From Ignavibacteriales bacterium (GTDB taxonomy: Bacteria; Bacteroidota; Ignavibacteria; Ignavibacteriales; SURF-24), in NCBI GenBank assembly GCA_026390815.1, contig JAPLFH010000041.1, forward strand, positions 100,016-164,015: DNA of 64,000 nt. The letters run 5' to 3'. Positions within the stretch are counted from its first letter, which is position 1. Each line of letters begins with the position of its first letter. Positions 37,667-46,333 of this stretch are shown in pieces. A program made the position numbers and the translations under genes. The notes beneath the pieces are model-generated. The model worked only from the letters and a program-made list of their open reading frames with translations, had not been told where the DNA came from and did not search any database.

Positions 37667-38935
37667 CTATTTCTCCAATTCTGATTTATCAATAATATTT
37701 TGCCCGACTATTTCCTCAATCCGAAAAACCGATTGATAATGATTGAATAAGGCATTGATATAATTATTCCGCGCGCTTATTAAAGTCTGTTTTGCTTGCA
37801 GATATTCAAGATATGTCAATTCTCCTGCATCGTAGCTTTTTATAGCGGTTCTGTAAATCTCTTCAGCTTGCGGAAGAATATCGCTAACATAAAGTTTTAC
37901 TTGTTTTAGATTATTCTCGTGATCTGTGAAAGCGTTTTTTAATTTTAAAGCGATTTCATTCTTTGTTAATTGCAGTTCTAATTCAGAGATGGACAGATTC
38001 GCAACCGCTTCTAGTATTTTTCCTCTTTGATCGAACATAAACCATAGCGGAACTGATATTCCAAATGAAGCACCGTAAAATCCAGTGTTGCCGTCTATCG
38101 ATTGTTTGAAATAAGCCAGATTAATATTCGGCAGAATGGATGACCACGCGAGACCTTTTTCTACCGATGCTATTCCATAGTTTAATTCGGCAATTTTTAT
38201 CTGAGGATTTGTTTCTTCAAATGATTTATAGATTTGTTCGAAACTTATTTTATGATCAACAAAAACCAACGAATCTGTTAATCCCGAATTCGAATCATAG
38301 CTTTGTTTTCCATACCCAAGTGAGTAATTAAGTTCGGCAAATGCTGTAGTAAGCTCGTTCTTAGCAACTTCCAAATTGTTCTGCGCCTCAGTGAATTGAA
38401 CCTTTGAGGTTAATCTTTCAAGGTTCGTTCCTTCTCCAACATTTTGTCTTATCTCTGCTTTCTTAAAAAAATCTTCGGAGATAACTAGAATTTCCTCTGC
38501 GGATTTTACTTGATACTGTTTAACCAAAACTTTGTAGTAACTTGTCTTCACCTGATTGATGACACTTCTTTCAGCCAGTTCTAGTTTGTAAACTGCAATC
38601 TTTTCTTCTTTGCTAAATTTGCTTCCTTTCAAAAAATAAGTCGAAGGAAAATCTAAAGATTGCCTCACCTCAATAGTTCTTTCACTATAGTTACTTAGAC
38701 TGCTGTTCACCGGTGCATATTCATAACTAACACCAACTTCAGGCTGAGGCAATGATATCCCACTCCAAAATCTTCCTTTCGAAGCTGAAATACTTGCAAT
38801 TGCGCTTTTTACTTCCGGATTATTCTTTAATCCAATTTCAATCGCTTCCTCAACCGATAAATGTTGATCGATTATTTTGTTCTGCGGTAATGTTCTAATC
38901 GACAAAATTAGAATAAGAAATATTATTCTTATCAT
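37667..38935 (-). CDS. TolC-family outer membrane efflux protein
   Basis: This is the outer-membrane channel of the metal exporter. It is 422 aa, with a signal peptide (1-18) and two repeats of long coiled-coil helices with the typical LSVEEAIEIGLKNNPEVKSA start and AIKSYDAGELTYLEYLQAKQTLISARNNY-type helix near the C-terminus (about 370-400). It precedes the adaptor gene without a gap. Its composition and arrangement match CusC/CzcC partners of the pump downstream. Confidence 0.93.
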   Translation of the reverse strand: MIRIIFLILILSIRTLPQNKIIDQHLSVEEAIEIGLKNNPEVKSAIASISASKGRFWSGISLPQPEVGVSYEYAPVNSSLSNYSERTIEVRQSLDFPSTYFLKGSKFSKEEKIAVYKLELAERSVINQVKTSYYKVLVKQYQVKSAEEILVISEDFFKKAEIRQNVGEGTNLERLTSKVQFTEAQNNLEVAKNELTTAFAELNYSLGYGKQSYDSNSGLTDSLVFVDHKISFEQIYKSFEETNPQIKIAELNYGIASVEKGLAWSSILPNINLAYFKQSIDGNTGFYGASFGISVPLWFMFDQRGKILEAVANLSISELELQLTKNEIALKLKNAFTDHENNLKQVKLYVSDILPQAEEIYRTAIKSYDAGELTYLEYLQAKQTLISARNNYINALFNHYQSVFRIEEIVGQNIIDKSELEK

Positions 38936-39015
38936 AAAATTCCTTTATGAAGTTCGATAAAATTATATTTTCATCCTTAGTTGGATGAAATGGTTCTGGA
39001 ATTTTGGGAAAAGAA

Positions 39016-39348
39016 TTAAATTAAAAAGATATTGTTGAGCAGAAAAAGATTTTCTCTATGAACCGAAAGTGCGTTATTAAATTCTTGGAAGGCAATATTT
39101 TGCTTATTTAAATAGAAAACTTCTGAGAGTATAATATCAGGAAGAATATCAAATTCAAGTTTAATATTAATTAAAGGAGTATAAGCTGCGGTAGTTTTAC
39201 TGGAAGTTACCAGTTTGCAGAAATCGTGTGCAGTGTGGTTATTATCATTATGCGTCAAAAAGTTTAATTCGGAATGAGCAAAGTGAAATGAGAAGCAAAG
39301 AAGCAACATTAGCGAAATTATGTATTTTGTCCGTTTTGTCATATTCAA
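39016..39348 (-). CDS. Small His-rich exported protein at the head of the metal efflux operon
   Basis: This is a 110-residue protein with an N-terminal signal peptide (~9-25, ending FHFAHS). Next comes a His/Cys-containing stretch, LTHNDNNHTAHDFCKLV (~30-46), that could bind a metal ion. The rest has no recognised domain. It lies 80 bp before the TolC gene and reads the same way, so it is probably co-expressed with the efflux system. Small periplasmic proteins with His/Cys motifs often accompany copper export genes, but I cannot assign this one to a named family. Confidence 0.6.
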   Translation of the reverse strand: MNMTKRTKYIISLMLLLCFSFHFAHSELNFLTHNDNNHTAHDFCKLVTSSKTTAAYTPLINIKLEFDILPDIILSEVFYLNKQNIAFQEFNNALSVHRENLFLLNNIFLI

Positions 39349-39517
39349 ACTTTTGGTGTAGAAAAATACATAATTACAGTTTATTCTGAAAGGAGTTATT
39401 CAAATTTTTATTACTGCAAATTTATTATCTAAATCTTCACCAGTGCAAATCTTTTATCAATAATTCCGAAACAATTTATTGAACTCCATATTTCAATAAA
39501 ATAATCAACCAAAGAAT

Positions 39518-41065
39518 TTATACTTTAAATCGTGCACTAATATCGCGGAGGATTATGGTGAAAATTTTTTCCTTACCAATTTCTGCCTGCGAAATGGAGG
39601 CTTCGATTGGAAATACTTCTCCATTTGCACGTAACCCAACTATTGTTCCCAGGCTGCCCATTTGCCTGGATGTAACATTAGTTTTACTAAAATTCATAAT
39701 GTGTTTAGTGTGTCCTTTTCTATAATCTTCAGGCAAAAGCATTTCTAACTTATTACCCAAAACTTCCGATACTGGGTACTTGAACATTTTTTCAGCAGAA
39801 TTATTAAATAAAATTATTCTCTGCCTGCTATCGATAGAAATAATAGCATCCATTGCGGTACTTACTATTGCATCAAGGCGCGTATTGGTTTCCTTTAGTT
39901 GAGTTTCGATATCTTTTCTATCTGTTATATCAATTCCAGAACTTAATGTTGCAATTATCTTTCCTTCTTCATTTTTGATATATGAATTTTGCCATTCAAT
40001 AATTCTAGTTTTACCCGACTTGATTAAAATTGGATTTTCATAATATTCCTGTATACCCAACTCACCTTTTATTACCTTATCGAAAACAAGTTTAACTTCA
40101 GATTTAATTACAGGCGGTAAAAAATTATCAAACCAGTTTTTACCGACAATTTCGCTTTCTTTATAACCTAAAATATCGCAACCTTTTTTATTGATCATAG
40201 AAACATTCTGGGTGGGATCAACTACTAAAATTATAACTCCTGCAACATCCAGATACATTTGAGATCTATCATGTTCTTCCTGAAATTTCTTTTGTGCAAG
40301 AACGTTTTCTGTTACATCGGATATTGATAAAACTAAACCATATATTTTTCCATCGGGACTCCGTAAAGGGATTAAACTCCAATCCCAGTATGTAATTCCT
40401 CTTTCAGTTAAGTGATCACCAATAAATTGTTTTGAACTTGCTGAATAAGAATTACCAGAAGTTAGTACACCTTTAAATATTTCTGCCAGTCCATCTGTTT
40501 TTATTAGATCAAAATAATTCTTGCCAATAAAAAATGATTTCTCCTTTCCATTTACTTCAGCAAATCCTCTATTCACATTTACAAAGTTAAAATTAGTATC
40601 CAGGTATACCAGGAGCATATTCGTATTATCAAAAATAGCTTCCAACAATTGTGTTGTTTCCTCAATTTTCCTTTTCACTTTTTTTCTCTCTATTGCATAA
40701 AGCAGAGAGCGAATAAGCAAGTTATCATCAAAATAACCTTTTATAAGATAATCCTGAGCGCCAAGCTGAATAGCGCTAAGTTCAAAATTACCATCTTTAA
40801 CTTCACCAAGAATAACAATTGGTATATCTGTTACATTAGTTAATAATTTCTCCAAGGTCTCAATTCCTTTGCTGTCCGGTAAATTCAGATCCAACAATAT
40901 TACATCGTATGAATTATTTTTTATCCTTTCTAATGCAGAGTTAAGTTGAATATTGTGGTTCAGTTCAAATCTTTCTTCTCCGCTAAACCGAATCATATCG
41001 GAAATTATACGAATGTCTCCAAGACTATCTTCAATTAGTAGAACCTTAATTTTATCCTGATCCAT
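39518..41065 (-). CDS. Receiver-PAS-PAS-PAS protein without an output domain
   Basis: This 515-aa protein has a receiver domain (1-~125; phospho-Asp in VILLDLNLPDSKG) and three PAS domains (about 140-260, 270-385 and 395-515). The last ends in FTIILRDISARFKV at the stop codon. No histidine kinase, GGDEF or DNA-binding domain follows, and the ~165 bp downstream are noncoding. It could be a signal-relay protein that works with a separate kinase, or a truncated hybrid kinase. It is divergent from recG, with no obvious partner next to it. Confidence 0.85.
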   Translation of the reverse strand: MDQDKIKVLLIEDSLGDIRIISDMIRFSGEERFELNHNIQLNSALERIKNNSYDVILLDLNLPDSKGIETLEKLLTNVTDIPIVILGEVKDGNFELSAIQLGAQDYLIKGYFDDNLLIRSLLYAIERKKVKRKIEETTQLLEAIFDNTNMLLVYLDTNFNFVNVNRGFAEVNGKEKSFFIGKNYFDLIKTDGLAEIFKGVLTSGNSYSASSKQFIGDHLTERGITYWDWSLIPLRSPDGKIYGLVLSISDVTENVLAQKKFQEEHDRSQMYLDVAGVIILVVDPTQNVSMINKKGCDILGYKESEIVGKNWFDNFLPPVIKSEVKLVFDKVIKGELGIQEYYENPILIKSGKTRIIEWQNSYIKNEEGKIIATLSSGIDITDRKDIETQLKETNTRLDAIVSTAMDAIISIDSRQRIILFNNSAEKMFKYPVSEVLGNKLEMLLPEDYRKGHTKHIMNFSKTNVTSRQMGSLGTIVGLRANGEVFPIEASISQAEIGKEKIFTIILRDISARFKV

Positions 41066-41272
41066 TTAATTGTCCTCTCGACTGGATTTTGCCCTATTAC
41101 GAAAATTATTTCTAACTTGAAAAAGAAATATTTTGTTGACCAAAATATATCCATGTAACAGTTCATTTCAAATGCTTTACGTGTAACCAAATCTTTAAAT
41201 CATTTCCTTAATGGAATAGAAGTATCTGAAAATATTCCTTTCTTACAACAGGCATATGTTTGAACTTACCAA

Positions 41273-41301
41273 TTGATATTTCGTTTCTTTAGTTATATTT
41301 T
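41273..41301 (+). promoter_or_regulatory. Candidate promoter very close to the recG start
   Basis: TTGATA (41273-41278), a 17-base spacer and TATTTT (41296-41301) match a sigma-70-type promoter. The recG ATG is only 9 bases after the -10 box, so the transcript would be leaderless or nearly so. The remaining ~200 bp of this divergent intergenic region show nothing else I can name. Confidence 0.35.
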
Positions 41302-41309
41302 AACGGGCA

Positions 41310-43499
41310 ATGGTTAATACAGAATCTAACATACTTTTAAACTCTGTAAAATATTTAAAGTCGGTAGGACCAAAGAAAGCCGAATCATTTGGCAAGATTG
41401 GAATAGAAACCGTCAAAGATCTTCTTTTTTATTTCCCAACAAAATATTTAGATAGAACAAACATACTTACTACTACAAAAGTTTATGGTCATTTGATTAA
41501 CGGTTATGAAGGTGAGGTTACTATTATAGGTAAAGTAGTTGATAAAGAAGTGATCAGATACGGACGAAAAGAAATTCTTAAAGTTCAGGTTAGAGATGCA
41601 TCCGGATTTTTTGAGTGTGTTTGGTTCCAGGGAGTTAGATTCTTTCAAAATGTATTTAACGAAGGTGAACAGTATGCTATCGCTGGCAAACCCGTTTTAA
41701 CTAAATATGGAAATCTTGAATTCGTTCACCCTGATTTTGATAGAATTACCGAAACTGAATCTCAGCAATTTCTAAACACAGGAAAGATAATTCCATTTTA
41801 CAGAGTCTCCAAAGAATTGCGTTCCACTAAGATTGGTGATCTTAGTTTAAGAAAAATTATAAGCAATGCGGTGGAAAAGTATTCCGGATTCCTAACCGAA
41901 ACTTTACCGGCTGATATAATCGAAGAAGAGAATCTTCTTGGAATTATTGATGCAATAAGAAATGCTCACTTTCCGGAAAATTACGATAAACTTAATTTAG
42001 CTTTAACCCGGTTCAAGTTTGAAGAACTTTTTTACATTGAAACATTGGTTGCTCTGCGAAAAAGGAACTATAAAGAAAAAATTGCCGGACATTCAATGAA
42101 AATCAAAAGTAAATTAATCCCCGATTTTCTTAAAACGATTCCATTCGAGTTAACAAAAGCTCAGTTAAAAGCTCTTTCAGATATTCGCAAAGATATGGAA
42201 AGCCCAAAACCAATGAACAGATTGCTACAAGGTGATGTTGGAAGCGGGAAGACGATTGTTGCATTAATTGCAATGCTTATTGCTAAAGATAATGGATTTC
42301 AATCGGCAATTATGGCTCCCACAGAAGTACTTGCGCTCCAGCATTTCAAAACAATTAGCAGCTTTCTAAAAAATTTTGATATTAAAATTGGTTTGTTAAT
42401 TGGCGGACAAAAAAAATCAGCAAAACAAAAAAATCTGAAAATTAAAGAGTTAAGTGAAAGCGATATAATTATTGGCACTCACGCTCTTTTTGAAGGAGAT
42501 GTTTCTTTTAACCGGTTAGGATTAGCAATAATTGATGAGCAGCATCGATTCGGTGTTGTTCAACGATCAAAATTAATTAAGAAGGGTGTATCGCCCGATG
42601 TCATTATAATGACGGCAACTCCAATCCCACGCACTTTATCAATGACTGTTTATGGAGATCTTGATGTTTCAGTTATTGACGAAATGCCAAGAGACAGGAA
42701 ACCGGTTAAAACTTTTCTCCGTGGAGAGAGCAAACTGCCTCAGATATTTAAATTCATAATTGATAAATCAAAGCAAGGTTACAAATCCTTTATAATTTAT
42801 CCATTAGTACAGGAATCGGAAAAGCTGGAACTTAAAGCTGCAGTAACTAATTATGAAACACTAAAAAACACTTTCCTTAAAGATGTTGATGTAGGAATGA
42901 TTCATGGTCAGATGTCCATTCAGGAAAAAGAGGAGGCGATGCAAAGATTTTCTGCTGACGCCTTAAAGGTTCTGGTTGCAACAACTGTAATTGAAGTTGG
43001 GATTGATATTCCTGATGCAAACATTATTATAATAAATGATGCACATCGGTTTGGTTTATCGCAACTTCATCAATTAAGAGGAAGAGTTGGAAGAAGTGAA
43101 AAGCAGGCGTACTGCATTCTTATTACCAAAGATGAATTTGCAGAAAAAATATCTTCCAAAAATCTGCAATTAGAATTTCTTTCTCCGGCTTTATTAGAAA
43201 AAAACAAAACTGCTGCTCGAATTCAGTCGATGGTTAAATACAATAGCGGTTTTGATATTGCTGAGATTGATCTTAAGCTACGCGGACCCGGTGATATTTT
43301 TGGAATAAAGCAAAGCGGTTTCCCAGAATTGAAATATGCAGACATCATTTCAGACATGGATTTGTTAATCAAAGCAAAGGAAAAAGCATTTAGCATCATT
43401 GCGCAGGATCCCAGGTTGATTTTACCTTCTCACAAAATCATCCGCGATAACTTACTTACATCTTACAAAGAAAATATTAACTACTCTAAGATCGCTTAA
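41310..43499 (+). CDS. recG: ATP-dependent DNA helicase RecG
   Basis: RecG reverses stalled forks and branch-migrates Holliday junctions. It is 729 aa. The N-terminal wedge/OB domain (to ~270) includes GQKKAESFGKIGI-like VGPKKAESFGKIGIETV and the beta-strand region around VVDKEVIRYGRKEI. The helicase core has LLQGDVGSGKTIVAL (Walker A), MAPTEVLALQH, IIDEQHRFGVVQR (motif II), MTATPIPRTL, TTVIEVGIDIPDAN and QLRGRVGRSEKQAYC. The C-terminus carries the RecG-specific LKLRGPGDIFGIKQSGFPE. It precedes the ATP-grasp operon by about 240 bp of very AT-rich sequence. Confidence 0.97.
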   Translation: MVNTESNILLNSVKYLKSVGPKKAESFGKIGIETVKDLLFYFPTKYLDRTNILTTTKVYGHLINGYEGEVTIIGKVVDKEVIRYGRKEILKVQVRDASGFFECVWFQGVRFFQNVFNEGEQYAIAGKPVLTKYGNLEFVHPDFDRITETESQQFLNTGKIIPFYRVSKELRSTKIGDLSLRKIISNAVEKYSGFLTETLPADIIEEENLLGIIDAIRNAHFPENYDKLNLALTRFKFEELFYIETLVALRKRNYKEKIAGHSMKIKSKLIPDFLKTIPFELTKAQLKALSDIRKDMESPKPMNRLLQGDVGSGKTIVALIAMLIAKDNGFQSAIMAPTEVLALQHFKTISSFLKNFDIKIGLLIGGQKKSAKQKNLKIKELSESDIIIGTHALFEGDVSFNRLGLAIIDEQHRFGVVQRSKLIKKGVSPDVIIMTATPIPRTLSMTVYGDLDVSVIDEMPRDRKPVKTFLRGESKLPQIFKFIIDKSKQGYKSFIIYPLVQESEKLELKAAVTNYETLKNTFLKDVDVGMIHGQMSIQEKEEAMQRFSADALKVLVATTVIEVGIDIPDANIIIINDAHRFGLSQLHQLRGRVGRSEKQAYCILITKDEFAEKISSKNLQLEFLSPALLEKNKTAARIQSMVKYNSGFDIAEIDLKLRGPGDIFGIKQSGFPELKYADIISDMDLLIKAKEKAFSIIAQDPRLILPSHKIIRDNLLTSYKENINYSKIA

Positions 43500-43581
43500 A
43501 AAAAAATTCTGAGTGTTACCCTCAAAAAAAAATCAGAAAAAACTTTTTAAAAATGTTTCATTTAAAAAAAAATTATTTATT

Positions 43582-43610
43582 TTTGTATAGAGATTAAAAA
43601 AATATTTTTG
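43582..43610 (+). promoter_or_regulatory. Candidate Bacteroidota-type promoter before the ATP-grasp operon
   Basis: TTTG (43582-43585), a 17-base gap and TATTTTTG (43603-43610) resemble the -33 TTTG and -7 TAnnTTTG elements of Bacteroidota promoters. The region is so AT-rich that chance matches are likely. Confidence 0.3.
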
Positions 43611-43737
43611 TGAATTTTTTTTTGAGTTATTATGTTGGATGTTTTAAGAAAAGATGTTGCGTTTAAGTTTTTATCAGTTATATTTATTTACATAAACATA
43701 AGGAGCCGATATTACATTTCATTCTGAGAACATTCGC

Positions 43738-44811
43738 TTGAATGTTGTGCTTACATTTAATGTAAGACCGGAAGAAGATTCATCAACTGAAAATCTGGCT
43801 TCCTCCGAAATAGTCTCCTCAAAATCAAACTCATCACAAACTACTCCAAGAAAATTCAATGATGTGTATGCTGAATGGGATACTTTTGAAACTATTAATG
43901 CTGTTAGAAGCGCTTTAGCAATAAATCATAATGTAACGCTGGTAGAAGCAGATGAAAATGCTTATGAAAAAATTAAATCTAACAAACCGGATATTGTATT
44001 TAATGTTGCTGAAGGAATGCACAGCATTAGCAGAGAAGCTCAAATACCGGCGATGCTGGATATGCTTCAAGTTCCCTATACAGGGTCTGATCCTTTAACA
44101 CTTGTTACTTGTTTAGACAAAGCCCGCACAAAAGAAATTCTATCTTATCACAAAATTAAAAACGCAAAGTTCATCACTGCTTCAAGCAAAAACGATTTAC
44201 TAAACTTCGATCTAAAATTTCCGATTATTATTAAACCGATTGGTGAAGGATCGAGTAAAGGAATTTTCAACAATTCATTTATTGCCAACATAACTGATTT
44301 GGCAATTGCAGTTGAAAAGAATTATGAAATTTATAAACAGCCATCTTTAATTGAAGAGTTTTTACCTGGAAGAGAATTTACTGTTGCTATGATTGGGAAT
44401 GATGGAGATGCTTCAGCACTTCCGATTATAGAAATAAATTTTGATACTCTTCCGGAAAGTTTAATTCCAATTTATTCATATGAAGCAAAATGGATTGTTG
44501 ACCGCAGAGAAAATCCGTTGCAAATTTTTTCTTGCCCAGCTAAAGTGGATTTTGAATTGGAAACAAAAATTAAGGACATTGCGCTAAAGACATACAAAGT
44601 TTTAAATTGCAAAGATTGGAGCAGGATTGACGTACGTTTGGATTCGCAGGGTGAACCAAATATTATTGAGGTGAATCCACTGCCAGGAATCCTTCCGGAT
44701 CCAAAAGATAATTCCTGTTTTCCCAAAGCAGCACGTGCTTACGGCTGGGATTACAATCAAATGATTAATTCTGTTCTTTACATTTCAGCAAAAAGGCATA
44801 AACTTATATGA
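43738..44811 (+). CDS. D-Ala-D-Ala-ligase-like ATP-grasp enzyme (first of two)
   Basis: This is a 357-aa ATP-grasp ligase related to D-alanine-D-alanine ligase. Such enzymes join a carboxylate to an amine through an acyl-phosphate. Visible are KPDIVFNVAEG, VPYTGSDPLTL and CLDKARTKEIL, the small ATP-grasp loop KPIGEGSSKGI, LIEEFLPGREFTVAM, and the metal-binding end SRIDVRLDSQGEPNIIEVNPLPG. It is not the cell-wall Ddl by context: it is the first gene of a four-gene operon with a second ligase, a GNAT and a radical SAM aminomutase. The start is uncertain: TTG 43738 gives the family-like N-terminus, but a strong AAGGAG points to an in-frame ATT at 43711. Confidence 0.82.
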   Translation: MNVVLTFNVRPEEDSSTENLASSEIVSSKSNSSQTTPRKFNDVYAEWDTFETINAVRSALAINHNVTLVEADENAYEKIKSNKPDIVFNVAEGMHSISREAQIPAMLDMLQVPYTGSDPLTLVTCLDKARTKEILSYHKIKNAKFITASSKNDLLNFDLKFPIIIKPIGEGSSKGIFNNSFIANITDLAIAVEKNYEIYKQPSLIEEFLPGREFTVAMIGNDGDASALPIIEINFDTLPESLIPIYSYEAKWIVDRRENPLQIFSCPAKVDFELETKIKDIALKTYKVLNCKDWSRIDVRLDSQGEPNIIEVNPLPGILPDPKDNSCFPKAARAYGWDYNQMINSVLYISAKRHKLI

Positions 44812-45869
44812 TAGATAGAAAAGCAAAAATATTAATCTGCTATAATGAACCAATAAAGTTGTTCATCAACTATCTTGGTAAAGAAATTCATTCCTCGGAG
44901 GAAGATGTTGATACATCAGAAAGTGAATTGGCAAACCATATAAGCGAAGTTATAACCAGTTTGCAAGTCTTCTACGACAATATTGAAGTATTGACAGTTA
45001 ATCAGAATATTGAATCCTTTCTTGCCAAAATTAAACATTACCAACCCGATGTAATATTTAATTTTGTTGAATCAGTTAATGGAATTTCTCATTACGAAGC
45101 TTACATTGCCGGCTTATATGATGTTATTGGGATTGATTACACTGGCAATACACCAATTTGCCTAGCAACTTGTTTAGATAAATCCAGGACAAAACAAATT
45201 TTGAAATCGTTCGATATAAAAGTGCCAAACTATTATGTTGCTGCGCTGGGTGAAAAACTTGCAAGCGAAAAATTTCAATTAAAATTTCCGGTTATCTTAA
45301 AACTGCTAAAGGAAGATGCAAGTATTGGCATTTCGGAATTTTCAGTCGTCAATTCTTTAGATGAAACAAACAACAGGTTAAAATTCCTTTTTAAAACTTA
45401 CAAGCAAGATGTATTGATAGAAGAATACATTAACGGAAGAGAATTAAACGTTGCAATTCTTGGAGAGGAAACTTTACCAATCTCAGAAATTGATTTTACA
45501 GGTTTACCCAAAGATTTTCCCAAAATAGTTACTTACGAAGGTAAGTGGTCCCCAAAGAGTGTTTATTTTAAATTTACTAATCCAATTTGTCCGGCAATTA
45601 TTGATGATGACCTGAAGAATAAAATTGAAGCAACAGCTAAAAAAGTATTCCAGGTTATGAATTGCCGTGATTATGCCCGTGTTGATATGCGTATTAGTAA
45701 AAGCGGTGTGCCATATGTAATTGAAGTAAATCCAAATCCAGATCTTTCATCTGATGCCGGATTTGCTAGAGCCGCTGCCGCAACAGGAATTAGTTATCCT
45801 GAATTACTAAAAACAGTTTTAAATTTTGCATTTGAACGGAGATTAATTGATTCGAAAATTAAAGTCTGA
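44808..45869 (+). CDS. D-Ala-D-Ala-ligase-like ATP-grasp enzyme (second of two)
   Basis: This is a 353-aa ATP-grasp ligase, clearly paralogous to the gene before it: VIFNFVESVNGISHYEA, GIDYTGNTPICLATCLDKSRTKQIL, LIEEYINGRELNVAILG and ARVDMRISKSGVPYVIEVNPNPDL are all at matching positions. Differences include the ATP loop (KLLKEDASIGIS in place of KPIGEGSSKGI) and the last motif (NPNPDLSSDAG in place of NPLPGILPDPK), so the two ligases probably take different substrates. It starts within an ATGA overlap with the first ligase and overlaps the GNAT gene by 23 bases. Confidence 0.82.
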   Translation: MIDRKAKILICYNEPIKLFINYLGKEIHSSEEDVDTSESELANHISEVITSLQVFYDNIEVLTVNQNIESFLAKIKHYQPDVIFNFVESVNGISHYEAYIAGLYDVIGIDYTGNTPICLATCLDKSRTKQILKSFDIKVPNYYVAALGEKLASEKFQLKFPVILKLLKEDASIGISEFSVVNSLDETNNRLKFLFKTYKQDVLIEEYINGRELNVAILGEETLPISEIDFTGLPKDFPKIVTYEGKWSPKSVYFKFTNPICPAIIDDDLKNKIEATAKKVFQVMNCRDYARVDMRISKSGVPYVIEVNPNPDLSSDAGFARAAAATGISYPELLKTVLNFAFERRLIDSKIKV

Positions 45870-46317
45870 CGATCGAAGTCAAATTGAAAATTTACTTGCG
45901 CACACAAACAACTTTAATAAAGTTGAATGCGAAATTGCAATGGAATTAATAGACATTGCATTACTACAACCCGGGCAGGAAGATTATAACATCTTTGTTT
46001 ATGACGAGGATGGAAAAGTTTTAGGTTATCATTGCACTGGTAAAAGAGCACTTACAGATGGAGTGTTTGATCTTTACTGGATTGTTGTTGATCCGGAAAA
46101 GAAAAACAAAGGTATTGGAAGCCAGCTATTAAAGCATGCGGAGGATTTAGTAGCAAATAAAGGTGGAAGATGGTTACTCGCAGAAACTTCATCTAAAGAA
46201 AGTTATCTTGCAACCAGAGATTTTTATCAGAGGAAAAAATATTCAATCGTTGCACAGATAAATGATTTTTATTCTTTGAATGATAGCTTAATAATTTTCG
46301 GAAAGTACTTTAAATAA
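45847..46317 (+). CDS. GNAT-family N-acetyltransferase
   Basis: This 156-aa acetyltransferase has the GNAT fold. The acetyl-CoA-binding motif A is WIVVDPEKKNKGIGSQLLKHAE (~75-96; the Q/R-x-x-G-x-G/A loop is KNKGIG), followed by a motif-B-like end YLATRDFYQRKKYS. The start is TTG 45847, with GGAG five bases upstream inside the end of the second ligase gene. Being next to a lysine-2,3-aminomutase-like gene recalls the ablA/ablB pair that makes N-epsilon-acetyl-beta-lysine, but here two ligases are also present, so the acceptor is open. Confidence 0.82.
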   Translation: MIRKLKSDDRSQIENLLAHTNNFNKVECEIAMELIDIALLQPGQEDYNIFVYDEDGKVLGYHCTGKRALTDGVFDLYWIVVDPEKKNKGIGSQLLKHAEDLVANKGGRWLLAETSSKESYLATRDFYQRKKYSIVAQINDFYSLNDSLIIFGKYFK

Positions 46318-46333
46318 TATAAAGGGAAAATCA

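Noticed and set aside
43500..43560. Terminator after recG
   Set aside because: Only a 6-bp TTCTGA/TCAGAA pair with a large loop is present amid A-runs; too weak to call.
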